From the NCBI GenBank assembly GCA_016125275.1, contig WGMB01000017.1:62001-126000 (forward strand): a DNA stretch of 64,000 nt, written 5' to 3'. The DNA comes from Acidobacteriota bacterium. GTDB taxonomy: Bacteria > Acidobacteriota > Terriglobia > Bryobacterales > UBA6623. The notes beneath the pieces were generated by a model. The model ran no database searches. It saw only the letters and a list, made by a program, of their open reading frames with translations, and was not told where the DNA came from. Made by a program: the position numbers and the translations under genes. Below, one piece after another: positions 37,502-45,329 of this stretch (positions are counted from its first letter, which is position 1; the number at the start of each line of letters is the position of its first letter).

Positions 37502-37915
37502 ATGCGCTTTCTCACGCTGACACTGCTTGCCGTGCTCTGTGCGGCCATTGCCCCGGCGGAGGTGTTTGAAACCACTCCGACCGACCAGATCGAGCGGGGC
37601 CGCTATTTGGCCAACTACGCCTCCATGTGCGTGCAGTGCCACTCGCCGCACGACCGCACCGGCGACCTCATCGAGGGCCAGCACTTTACGGGCAACGCCA
37701 TCCCGTTCGCGTCGCCGTTCCCGGACGGGCCGGTCAAGTGGGCTCCTCGGGCTCCGGCGCTCATCCGTCTGCCCGGCTGGAGCGAGGAGGACTTCGTCTA
37801 CCTGCTCATGAACGGCAAGCGCCCCAACGGCAGCCGTCCGATGGGACCGATGCCGCAGTTCCGCCTGTCGCGCGCCGACGCCTCCGCGATCGCCGCCTAC
37901 CTCAAGTCGCTGTAG
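37502..37915 (+). CDS. Secreted monohaem c-type cytochrome
   Basis: 137 residues. Signal peptide (MRFLTLTLLAVLCAAIAPAE), one haem site CVQCH near residue 45, and Met residues in RPNGSRPMGPMPQF near residue 110 as possible axial ligand. C-terminal helix ADASAIAAYLKSL is typical of class I cytochrome c. A GAGG ribosome site precedes the ATG and a TACAAT box lies at 37468-37473. Probably a periplasmic electron carrier or the cytochrome partner of an unlinked dehydrogenase. Confidence 0.85.
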   Translation: MRFLTLTLLAVLCAAIAPAEVFETTPTDQIERGRYLANYASMCVQCHSPHDRTGDLIEGQHFTGNAIPFASPFPDGPVKWAPRAPALIRLPGWSEEDFVYLLMNGKRPNGSRPMGPMPQFRLSRADASAIAAYLKSL

Positions 37916-37940
37916 GCCAGGAACGACCAATTCAAACCGA

Positions 37941-37976
37941 AGAGGCCGGGCTCTGGCGAGTCCGGCCTCTTTCTAT
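37941..37976 (+). terminator. Terminator after the cytochrome gene
   Basis: AGAGGCCGG/CCGGCCTCT stem (37941-37949 and 37962-37970), 12-nt loop, followed by TTCTATT. It may also act on the minus strand for the gene ending at 38001, whose downstream tail there is TCGGTTTGAATT. Confidence 0.7.
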
Positions 37977-38000
37977 TCAGTTGTGTTGGGACGTTTCCGG

Positions 38001-38555
38001 TCAGTCGCCCAGCTCGTGGCCGCCGTTCGGAGTCTCCGCGGCGCGCTTCAGCTCACGCGCTTGGCTGTAGATCTCGTGGACCAGCCTGGCGTAGCTCGGA
38101 CGAAGCGTCTCCCGCTGCGGCCAATCGTTGAACTGCGCGATCGCCTTCTTGGTCAGAGCGCTGAGCGCCTCGGCGCGCGCCTCGACGCGATTCATCTGGG
38201 CGTGCTCTTCGGGATCAACGACGCGACCAATCCGGGACATCCGGCAGGCGTCCGCGCCCAAAGCATTCACTTCGAGGCGAATCAGCTCGAGATTGGTGGC
38301 ATGGGACTCCCAACTGGGCTCTTCGGGAACGCGGCTGAAGGCTTCCAAGTCCGCCGCATAGCGCTTGATGCGCCGTGCGTGCGTCTCGGCGTCAGCCAGC
38401 AACTGCGCCCCTTCGGCCTTGAAGTCCCAGGTGTACGATTCCGGGCTCACTGGGCCCACAACGCACATCGCGGGGGTCTTGGCGACGCCGAGCGTCGTCA
38501 GCCCCAAAGCCAGAGCGGCTAACAGGAACGTCTTGTGGAAGGTTTGCTTGCTCAT
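38001..38555 (-). CDS. Secreted hypothetical protein, helical
   Basis: 184 residues with a signal peptide (MSKQTFHKTFLLAALALGLTTLGVAK). The mature protein is mostly helical (AEGAQLLADAETHARRIKRY, NRVEARAEALSALTKKAIAQF) with two Cys residues (AMCVVG, DACRMS) that could form a disulfide. No family is recognised. It is divergent from the RlmI-like gene at 38613 across a 57-bp region that contains a GGACT-CTC-AGTCC inverted repeat. Confidence 0.65.
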   Translation of the reverse strand: MSKQTFHKTFLLAALALGLTTLGVAKTPAMCVVGPVSPESYTWDFKAEGAQLLADAETHARRIKRYAADLEAFSRVPEEPSWESHATNLELIRLEVNALGADACRMSRIGRVVDPEEHAQMNRVEARAEALSALTKKAIAQFNDWPQRETLRPSYARLVHEIYSQARELKRAAETPNGGHELGD

Positions 38556-38612
38556 ACTCGTTGGACTCTCAGTCCCCGGTGACTGTTAGTCTGGGATTGT
38601 TCGCTGCCTCAC

Positions 38613-39773
38613 ATGAAAGACGTTCGTATCCAGCGCCACGGCGCAGACCGCATTCTCGCCGGCCACCCTTGGGTGTACCGCAGCGACCTGCTCGGCTCTC
38701 CCGAGATCGTGGGCGGGGAGGTGGTGCGTGTGCTCGACGGCCGAAACGTTCGGCTGGGCTGGGCGCACGCCAGCGCCACCTCCACCATCGCGCTGCGGAT
38801 GTTGCCTTTCGAGACCCGCCTGACCGACCAGGGCTACTTCCGCCGATTGATCCGTCGGGCCCAGGAGTACCGCGACGTGGTCGTCTCCGACACGGACGCC
38901 TATCGCCTGGTGCACGCCGAGGCGGATCTGCTGCCGGGGCTCGTCATCGACCGCTACCGCGACTATTTTTCGATCCAGACCCAGACGCAAGGCATGGAGC
39001 TGTCGAAAGCCGCGATCGTCGCGGCGCTCGAAGAGCTCTACCAGCCGGCCGGAATCGTCGAGCGCAACGATACGGCTTCGCGCGCTCACGAGGGTCTGGA
39101 ACAGCAGACGGGCTTGCTGGCCGGCCGGGAGCCCGACGCGCCCGAGATCACGTTCAACGGCCTGCACTTCCTGGTCGACATTCTGGGCGGCCAGAAGACC
39201 GGCTTCTTTCTCGACCAGCGCGAGAACTACCAGGCCGCCGCCCGCTACGCCCACGGCCGCGCCTTGGACGCCTTCACCTACCAAGGCGGGTTTGCGCTGC
39301 ATCTGGCGGCCCGCTGTGAGAAGGTCGAAGCCGTCGACAGCTCCGAGGCGGCCTTGGCCGCGGTGCGCTCCAACGCCCGCCGCAACGGCATCGAGAACGT
39401 CGACACGCGGCAGGCCAAGGTCTTCGATCTGCTGAGCGACTACGAGCGCGGTAAGCGGACCTTCCAAACGATCGTGCTCGACCCACCAGCCTTCGCCAAG
39501 TCACGGCGTCACGTGGAATCGGCGGCCCGCGCCTACAAGGAGATCAACCTGAAGGCCCTGCGGCTGCTCGAGCGGGACGGCGTGCTCGTCACGTCGAGCT
39601 GCTCGCATCACTTCTCCGAGGCCGACTTGCTGAATGTGGTCGCCGAGGCCTCTCTGGACGCCGGCAAGCGCCTGAGGGTAATCGAGCGGCGGACGCAGGC
39701 CCGCGACCACCCGATCGCGCTCACCATCCCGGAGACGCACTACCTCAAGTGCTTGATCTTGCAGATCTACTAG
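38613..39773 (+). CDS. Class I rRNA large-subunit methyltransferase, RlmI-like
   Basis: 386 residues. Residues 1-75 form a PUA domain (HGADRILAGHPWVYRSDL, GEVVRVLDGRNVRLGWA). The C-terminal Rossmann domain has GGQKTGFFLDQRENY, ALDAFTYQGGFALHLAARC (SAM binding), LDPPAFAKSRRHVESAA and VTSSCSHHF. This combination matches RlmI, which makes 5-methylcytidine in 23S rRNA. The nearest alternatives in the group are other RlmI/K paralogues, so the exact position of modification is not certain. Confidence 0.85.
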   Translation: MKDVRIQRHGADRILAGHPWVYRSDLLGSPEIVGGEVVRVLDGRNVRLGWAHASATSTIALRMLPFETRLTDQGYFRRLIRRAQEYRDVVVSDTDAYRLVHAEADLLPGLVIDRYRDYFSIQTQTQGMELSKAAIVAALEELYQPAGIVERNDTASRAHEGLEQQTGLLAGREPDAPEITFNGLHFLVDILGGQKTGFFLDQRENYQAAARYAHGRALDAFTYQGGFALHLAARCEKVEAVDSSEAALAAVRSNARRNGIENVDTRQAKVFDLLSDYERGKRTFQTIVLDPPAFAKSRRHVESAARAYKEINLKALRLLERDGVLVTSSCSHHFSEADLLNVVAEASLDAGKRLRVIERRTQARDHPIALTIPETHYLKCLILQIY

Positions 39774-39783
39774 CAGCCGCCGG

Positions 39784-40431
39784 CTAAGGGATCGGGAGGA
39801 ACTCGGAGGGCTTCAACGCTTTCCGGGTGAAGCGCGCCTGGCGGAAGGCGCCCTTGAAGTAGTCCACACGGTTGATGCGCACGCCCACCGACGTTTTGCC
39901 TGGGCCTTGCGGTGCGAACTTGACCTCGCCGCTGAGCTGAACCTCGCGATTCACGTAGCTGGTGAAGGTCTTGCCGTCGTAGACCATGGCCACGTGGTAC
40001 CACTTGTCCGTAGGATGGGTGACGTCCCAGTTCATCAGCGCCAGGTTCTTGTGGGTGACGTCGGAGTTGACGAAGGCGTCGAGCAGCCAGCGGCCCTTCA
40101 CCAGCCGCGTCTCGAACAGGAAACGGCTCTGCGCGCCGTCCTGCTGCAGGTGAAAGATGCGCTGTTCGGCTCCGCCGTCGGAGTCGGGGCGGAAGATCAG
40201 CTCCCAAGTGAAGACCTCCGCGCCGGCCAAGGGATGCACGTCGAGAAACAGGGCGTCGCCCTCGCCGTCGAACTCCACGGCCTTGCCGAGCGGCGTGTCG
40301 ATCACTTGCGGGTCGCCCTCGACCTTGACGGCGTGCCCGCCGAGCTTCTGCAGGTTGTCAAAGACCCAAGTCTCCGATTGAGCCAAGGCGGCGACGGCCG
40401 AAAGGGCGAAGACGAGCAGGAGGCGGAACAT
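39784..40431 (-). CDS. Secreted LamG/concanavalin-A-like jelly-roll protein
   Basis: 215 residues with a signal peptide (MFRLLLVFALSAVAALAQ). The beta-sandwich segments GKAVEFDGEGDALFLD, FTWELIFRPDSDGG, DKWYHVAMVYDGKTFTSYVNREVQL are typical of LamG-type lectin-like domains, which bind glycans or proteins. There is no catalytic module, so binding is the most likely role. It starts 15 nt after the sulfatase stop, and has its own TATCCT box 7 nt before the ATG. Confidence 0.8.
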   Translation of the reverse strand: MFRLLLVFALSAVAALAQSETWVFDNLQKLGGHAVKVEGDPQVIDTPLGKAVEFDGEGDALFLDVHPLAGAEVFTWELIFRPDSDGGAEQRIFHLQQDGAQSRFLFETRLVKGRWLLDAFVNSDVTHKNLALMNWDVTHPTDKWYHVAMVYDGKTFTSYVNREVQLSGEVKFAPQGPGKTSVGVRINRVDYFKGAFRQARFTRKALKPSEFLPIP

Positions 40432-40438
40432 TCCGTCC

Positions 40439-40444
40439 AGGATA
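40439..40444 (-). promoter_or_regulatory. -10 box (TATCCT) of the LamG-like gene
   Basis: TATCCT lies 7 nt before the ATG at 40431. Leaderless transcription is possible even though the upstream gene is close. Confidence 0.4.
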
Positions 40445-40446
40445 GC

Positions 40447-41634
40447 TCAGGGCCAGCCCGGTTCGACGAGCTGCGGCGGATCCACATGCTGCGCATTGAG
40501 GATCTTCTCGGCTCCGGCGACCAAGTCCGCGTGCTGCGCCGCCACGTCCGTCGTCTCGCCGGGGTCGTGGGCCAGATCGTAGAGCTCGATGGGCGCGTCG
40601 GGGCCCGGACGGATCGCCTTCCAGTCCCCCAGGCGAACGGCCCGCGCCGGTCCGGCCTCCCAATAGAGCAAGGCCGGCGGCTCCTGCCCTTGCCCCAGCA
40701 GGGTCGGCAGGATCGACTGGCCGTCCAGACCCGGCGGCGGCTCGGCTCCGGCGATCTCAGCGGCCGTGGGCAGAAAGTCGTAAAAAGCCCAAGGATAGTC
40801 GGAGACGCCCGGCGTGACCTTGCCCGGCCAACGCACCAGCATCGGGACGCGGATGCCGCCTTCGTACAGGTCGGTTTTGAAGCCGCGAAACACGCCGGTA
40901 CCGTGGAAGGCGTTGGCGATCGGAGGGAACTCCACCGAGCCGTTGTCACTGGTGAAGAAGACCACCGTGTTCTCGGCCAAACCCAGCGCCTCGAGCTTGT
41001 CCAGCAGGGCGCCGACTTGGCGGTCCAGGCGCGTCACCATGCCGGCGAAGGCGGCGGCGGGCTGCGGTTGGACCACGAAGCCTCGATCCTCGCGGATGAA
41101 CGGCTGCTCCTGATATTTGCCCGCATAGGCGTCGAAATCCTCGGCCGGAACCGTGAACTCGTGGTGCGGGATCTGGTGCAGCGGCCCGAGGAACTCGTCG
41201 AAGCCCTGGCGGTTCGGCACGCCTTCTGTGCCCTCTCCGCCCAAGCCCCACTTGCCGAAGCATCCGGTGGCATAGCCGGCCTGCCGGAGCGTCTCAGCCA
41301 CCGTCACGGCGCCGGCGGGCAAAGGCAGGCCGCCGGAGTTACCGCGCACGGGTGTGTGCCCGGTGTGCAGCCCGGTCATCAGAGAGCTGCGCGATGGCGC
41401 GCACACGGTGCAGCCGGCGTAGGCGTTGGTGAAGCGCAGGCTCTGCTGGGCCAATGCGTCCAGCCGGGGCGTGCGGATCTCCGTCTGCCCGTAGGAGCCG
41501 AGGTGCGCCCAGCCGAGGTCGTCGGCCATGATCCAGATGATGTTCGGCGGGCGCGGCGCCTCCGGAGCGGGAGACTGCGAGCAGGCGGCCAGCGTTGCTC
41601 CGGCCGAAACGGACAAGAAGGTGCGTCGATTCAC
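40447..41634 (-). CDS. Tat-exported sulfatase lipoprotein
   Basis: 395 residues. NRRTFLSVSAGATLAAC is a twin-arginine signal ending in a lipobox Cys. IIWIMADDLGWAHLGSYGQ binds metal; CTVCAPSRSSLMTG contains the formylglycine site (C-A-P-S-R); FGKWGLGGE is the second signature. It is an arylsulfatase A-type enzyme with a compact C-terminus. Its ATG overlaps the stop of the upstream sulfatase by 4 bases, so the two are translated together. Substrate unknown, but a sulfated glycan is likely. Confidence 0.87.
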   Translation of the reverse strand: MNRRTFLSVSAGATLAACSQSPAPEAPRPPNIIWIMADDLGWAHLGSYGQTEIRTPRLDALAQQSLRFTNAYAGCTVCAPSRSSLMTGLHTGHTPVRGNSGGLPLPAGAVTVAETLRQAGYATGCFGKWGLGGEGTEGVPNRQGFDEFLGPLHQIPHHEFTVPAEDFDAYAGKYQEQPFIREDRGFVVQPQPAAAFAGMVTRLDRQVGALLDKLEALGLAENTVVFFTSDNGSVEFPPIANAFHGTGVFRGFKTDLYEGGIRVPMLVRWPGKVTPGVSDYPWAFYDFLPTAAEIAGAEPPPGLDGQSILPTLLGQGQEPPALLYWEAGPARAVRLGDWKAIRPGPDAPIELYDLAHDPGETTDVAAQHADLVAGAEKILNAQHVDPPQLVEPGWP

Positions 41635-43064
41635 AGGGGCTCCGGCGCGGACTCGATGCGATCGAAGTAGCCCAGCCAGGGGTCGCCGGTGCGCTTCCGA
41701 AAGTCGCGCACCTTCGCCCGCAACTCGGCGAGCACGGCTTGGTGGGAGGCCGAACCGGCGAGGTTCTTGGTCTCCATCGGGTCGGCGTCCATGTCGTAGA
41801 GCTCTTCGGGCGCGTGGCGAAGGATGCCCGCCACCGGCCGCTCCCCCGACGTAGTCATGTGGCGCGCGCGGACGCCGTTCCAGGTGGGCGAGCGCCAGAG
41901 GTCGCTCGGCAAGGGCATCTCGAGCTCAGGAAACAGGATCTTCGTGTACTTGTACTTGCGCGTCCGCACCCCGCGCCACGGGAAGAAGTTCACGATCTCG
42001 TGGAAGGTGTGCGAGTAGTAGTGCTCATCCCGCGGCCCAGAGGAACGCCCGTGCAACTCGGGCACGAACGAGCTGCCGTGAAACTCGTAGTTCTCCGGCA
42101 GCTTGGCGCCGCACCAGTCGAGGACGGTCGGCGTGATGTCCGTGGTGCTGACGAAGGCGTCCGATACGGCGCCCTTCTCGACGCCCGGGCCCATCGCCAG
42201 CAAGGGTATGCGCAGGCCTGTCTCGTAGGGAGAGCCCTTGGCGCCCGGAAACGGCATGCCATGGTCGGAGAAGCAGAGCACCAGGGTGTCGTCCATTCGG
42301 CCGGCCTCCCGCAAGGCGTCCAGGCAGAAGCCGTAGCCTTGGTCGAGACGGTCGATCGCCTGGTAGTACTGCGCCAGCTCTGCGCGAGCCTCCGGCGTGT
42401 CCGGCAAGAAGCCCGGAACCGTCACCTGCGCCGGGGAATACTCCCGCGCCTTGACGTTCTGGTAGTCGCGATGATTCGCGAAACCGCCGGGTCCGCCGGC
42501 CCGGTGCGGGTCCGAAAAGCCGACGTGCAGGTAGAACGGCTTACCCTCGGACTGCTTCAGAAACTCGCGCACCTTCTGCGCCATGTCCCAGACGTCTCGA
42601 TTACCGGCGCCTCCGGGAACCTCGTAGTCCCAGGGATAGACGCTCGCGGGCTGCACGTGCAGCTTACCGACCACGCCGGTTCGAAAACCCTGGGCCTTCA
42701 GGATGCGCGGCAGGGACTGCACCTGGTCGTAGGTGTGGAAGTTCGCGGGCAGATGCTGGTGGCCGAACTGCCCGTTCCTATGATTCTGCAGGCCGGTCAG
42801 GATCACCGAGCGGCTGGCGCTGCATGACGGCGTGGTGGCGCGCGCGTTGGTGAAGCGCGTCCCCTCCCGGGCCATGCGGTCCATGTTCGGCGTGTGGATG
42901 ACGGAGTTGCCGTAGCAGCCCGCGACGGCGGACTGGTCATCCGCGATCAGACACATCACCGAGCGATAGGGCTTGCCCGTCTGCGGATTCATCAGCAGGG
43001 GCGCAATGGACGTTCCGGCGGAGGCGGCAAGGAATTGGCGACGATTGACGGCGTCGTTCGGCAT
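41631..43064 (-). CDS. Tat-exported sulfatase with CSASR formylglycine motif
   Basis: 477 residues. NRRQFLAASAGTSIA is a twin-arginine signal. LIADDQSAVAGCYGN gives the metal site; TTPSCSASRSVILTGL holds the modified Cys in the CxAxR form that anSME-type maturases accept. VVGKLHVQP and FSDPHRAG follow, as in heparan N-sulfatases. A TACAAT box lies 9 nt before the ATG at 43064. It leads the two-sulfatase unit. No maturase gene is visible in the window, so modification must come from elsewhere in the genome. Confidence 0.87.
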   Translation of the reverse strand: MPNDAVNRRQFLAASAGTSIAPLLMNPQTGKPYRSVMCLIADDQSAVAGCYGNSVIHTPNMDRMAREGTRFTNARATTPSCSASRSVILTGLQNHRNGQFGHQHLPANFHTYDQVQSLPRILKAQGFRTGVVGKLHVQPASVYPWDYEVPGGAGNRDVWDMAQKVREFLKQSEGKPFYLHVGFSDPHRAGGPGGFANHRDYQNVKAREYSPAQVTVPGFLPDTPEARAELAQYYQAIDRLDQGYGFCLDALREAGRMDDTLVLCFSDHGMPFPGAKGSPYETGLRIPLLAMGPGVEKGAVSDAFVSTTDITPTVLDWCGAKLPENYEFHGSSFVPELHGRSSGPRDEHYYSHTFHEIVNFFPWRGVRTRKYKYTKILFPELEMPLPSDLWRSPTWNGVRARHMTTSGERPVAGILRHAPEELYDMDADPMETKNLAGSASHQAVLAELRAKVRDFRKRTGDPWLGYFDRIESAPEPL

Positions 43065-43073
43065 CGGCCCGCG

Positions 43074-43079
43074 ATTGTA
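43074..43079 (-). promoter_or_regulatory. -10 box (TACAAT) of the sulfatase operon
   Basis: TACAAT is 9 nt before the ATG at 43064, predicting a leader of only a few nucleotides. No -35 hexamer could be assigned. Confidence 0.4.
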
Positions 43080-43135
43080 CCGTATCGAGGCGAACGCTTT
43101 GTGGACGGGGCGTCAGGAAGCGCCCCGCGGCGCGG

Positions 43136-44584
43136 CTAGGCCCGGCGTGGGAAGACCCGGCGATAGACCACCGCGCCGTCCACGTCGCAGTGCTCCACGA
43201 CCAAGGATTCGTCCTTGTCGCCTGGATTGACCGCCACGTTCATGAAGCCGCCCTTGACGCGCAGGAAGCGGTGGTAGCGCTTGTCCTCGCCGCGGCTCGG
43301 GGAGACCGAATGCGAATCGCTGGCGGCCCCGCAGCCGAACTCCTCGACGCCGGTTTCCGGGTCGATCGAGTGGTACTGCCAGTGCCGATCGCCGTTCATC
43401 AGGATCACCGAGCCCTCGACGTTCTGCTTGAGCCACAGCCGAAACTCGTGGCCTTCGGTGGCGAAGGCCGGGTTGGCGTGATTGTCGTTCTTGCGGGCGT
43501 GGTCGGGCCCCACGATCGGGTTCGGGTTGATCAGGAACTTCCAGCGAGCGGTCGAGGACTGCAGGGCGTTCTCGAGCCAGCGCTTCTGCTCCTCGCCCCA
43601 CAGCGTCTTCTCGGGGCCGTCGGGCGCGTCGTTGCGGGTGCGATAGTCGCGGGCGTCCGGCAGGAAGACCTCGAGGTCCGAACCCCAGCGGAAGCGTCGG
43701 TACCAGGGCCCGCCGTCCGCCGGCGACGGCACCTGTTCCCGGAAAATCTTCTGCCCCGCCTGGAAGTTGAACGGCAGCATCTTCGGGTTCTCCATGCCCG
43801 GCCAGCAGTCGTCGCTGTACAGGTCATGGTCGTCCTTCTGCCAGTAGGCGGGCGTCGTACGCAGGCAGGAATGCAGCGTCGGCAGACTGTACATCCGCTG
43901 CCAGTGGTAGCGGGCGGCGTCCACAGAGTTCGCGACCGGATCGTCGGAGTCGTAGTAGACGTTGTCGCCGCAAGAGAGCAGGAACGCCGGCTTGCGCTTC
44001 TCGATGGCGCGGTAGATCGCGAAGCCATCCGGACGGTCGGTGCGGGCGTAGCACTGGCAACTGCTCAGAGCAAAGTGCAGCGGAGCCGCGTCCGTTTCCT
44101 TGGGCGCGGTGCGAAAACTCCCACTCAGGGAGTCGTCGGCGCGCTTGCCCGCCGCGCCGCGGGTCTCCACCGCGAACTCGTACTCCACGCCCGGCTCCAG
44201 CCCGTCCAGGCGGAACTGGTGGGAATAATCGCTGTCAGCCCGCAGTTCCACCCAGTCGAGCGTGCGGCGCCCGCCGCGGCCGCCCTTCGGCTCCAGAATG
44301 AGCCGAACGGAGCCTTCCGCGCCCGGGCAGGCGCCCTCGAAGGCGCTGATGTCCTCGTCCGGCTTGACCGGCTGGGCTTGCTTGCCGTGTCCCTTGCGCG
44401 GGATGCCATCCACGAGCCGCGAGGAGGCGGTGGTGCGCCGCGTCCAGACGACGGCGCTGCTCGGCGTAATCTCTCCGATCCGCACGCCGGTGGCCTGCCG
44501 AGTGTTCGGCGGCGGCGCGCCGCGCAAGGCGGCTCCGGCGATCAGGGTTCCGAGGGCTTGGCGTCGCGTGATTCCCCAGCTCAT
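43136..44584 (-). CDS. PhoD-type metallophosphatase, Tat-exported
   Basis: 482 residues from the ATG at 44582-44584. Residues 1-25 hold a twin-arginine signal (GITRRQALGTLIAGAAL). An N-terminal Fn3-like region (about 95-150) precedes the phosphatase: SSCQCY, LLSCGDNVYYD (metal-binding Asp/Asn), WQKDDHDLYSDDCWPG, and NGDRHWQYH. These are PhoD/alkaline phosphatase D features with a Fe-Ca site. It probably acts on phosphodiesters or phosphomonoesters in the periplasm. A TAGACT box is 10 nt before the ATG. Confidence 0.85.
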   Translation of the reverse strand: MSWGITRRQALGTLIAGAALRGAPPPNTRQATGVRIGEITPSSAVVWTRRTTASSRLVDGIPRKGHGKQAQPVKPDEDISAFEGACPGAEGSVRLILEPKGGRGGRRTLDWVELRADSDYSHQFRLDGLEPGVEYEFAVETRGAAGKRADDSLSGSFRTAPKETDAAPLHFALSSCQCYARTDRPDGFAIYRAIEKRKPAFLLSCGDNVYYDSDDPVANSVDAARYHWQRMYSLPTLHSCLRTTPAYWQKDDHDLYSDDCWPGMENPKMLPFNFQAGQKIFREQVPSPADGGPWYRRFRWGSDLEVFLPDARDYRTRNDAPDGPEKTLWGEEQKRWLENALQSSTARWKFLINPNPIVGPDHARKNDNHANPAFATEGHEFRLWLKQNVEGSVILMNGDRHWQYHSIDPETGVEEFGCGAASDSHSVSPSRGEDKRYHRFLRVKGGFMNVAVNPGDKDESLVVEHCDVDGAVVYRRVFPRRA

Positions 44585-44594
44585 TCCACGAGAC

Positions 44595-44600
44595 AGTCTA
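44595..44600 (-). promoter_or_regulatory. -10 box (TAGACT) of the PhoD-type phosphatase gene
   Basis: TAGACT is 10 nt before the ATG at 44584. No -35 hexamer or ribosome site is obvious. Confidence 0.4.
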
Positions 44601-44654
44601 TACCACTGCCCCGCTCCGAGGCGGGCTCGTCCCGTGGGCTCCCGGCCGACGGGG

Positions 44655-45329
44655 CTAGATGTCGGCCGGAGAGTGCTCCAGCGCCGCACGCACGAGCTGG
44701 CCGCGGGTGCGCACGCCGGTCTTCTGGAAAAGGCGCTGGAGGGCCGCCTTGACCGCAGCTTCGGAGATGTCGAGCTCGGCGGCGATCTCCTTGTTCGCCA
44801 GGCCTTGCAGCACGCCCCGCAGGACGTGGGATTCGCGGTCGGAGAACGATGGCGCACCGCCGTCGCTCTCCGCGGGGACCTCGGCGTAATGCCGCGCCTG
44901 GGCGTAGCGAGGGTCCAGCCACTCGCCGCCGCCGATGATCCGGCGAATGGCGCCGGTCAGCGCCTGCGGGGAGTCGTGCTTGACGAAGACGCCGCGCGCG
45001 CCCAACTGCAGGGCCCGGCCGGCGTCCATCTGGCTCAATCCGGCGGTCACGATCAGCACGGGGCGATCCAGCCCCTCTTTGGTCGCGCGCTGCTGGTACT
45101 CGAACGAGCGCTGCAACCCGAGGTCGAAGTCCAGCAGCACGATGTCGACCTGCTGCGACCGGACGATCTCCAGCCCCTGCTCCACGCTGCCGCAGGCGCC
45201 ACGGACGATGAAGTCCGGCTCAGCCTCCAGCAGACGAGTCAGTCCCTGCCGAAACAGGCTGTGGTCGTCGATGATCAGCACGCTGATCGGCGGCGTCTTG
45301 GGCGGTTGCGTTGGGTTCGATGGGTTCAT
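44655..45329 (-). CDS. NarL/FixJ-type response regulator
   Basis: 224 residues from an ATG at 45327-45329, preferred because GAGGTG lies about 7-10 nt before it; a GTG at 45341 is the other option. Receiver domain residues about 15-135: IIDDHSLFRQ, phosphorylated Asp67 in IVLLDFDLG, and Lys in GVFVKHDSP. LuxR-type helix-turn-helix in residues about 155-215: FSDRESHVLRGVLQGLANKEIA with IAAELDISEAAVKAAL and RTRGQLVRAAL. It begins inside the 3' end of its partner kinase, overlapping by 110 bp in another frame. Target genes are not visible from sequence. Confidence 0.87.
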   Translation of the reverse strand: MNPSNPTQPPKTPPISVLIIDDHSLFRQGLTRLLEAEPDFIVRGACGSVEQGLEIVRSQQVDIVLLDFDLGLQRSFEYQQRATKEGLDRPVLIVTAGLSQMDAGRALQLGARGVFVKHDSPQALTGAIRRIIGGGEWLDPRYAQARHYAEVPAESDGGAPSFSDRESHVLRGVLQGLANKEIAAELDISEAAVKAALQRLFQKTGVRTRGQLVRAALEHSPADI

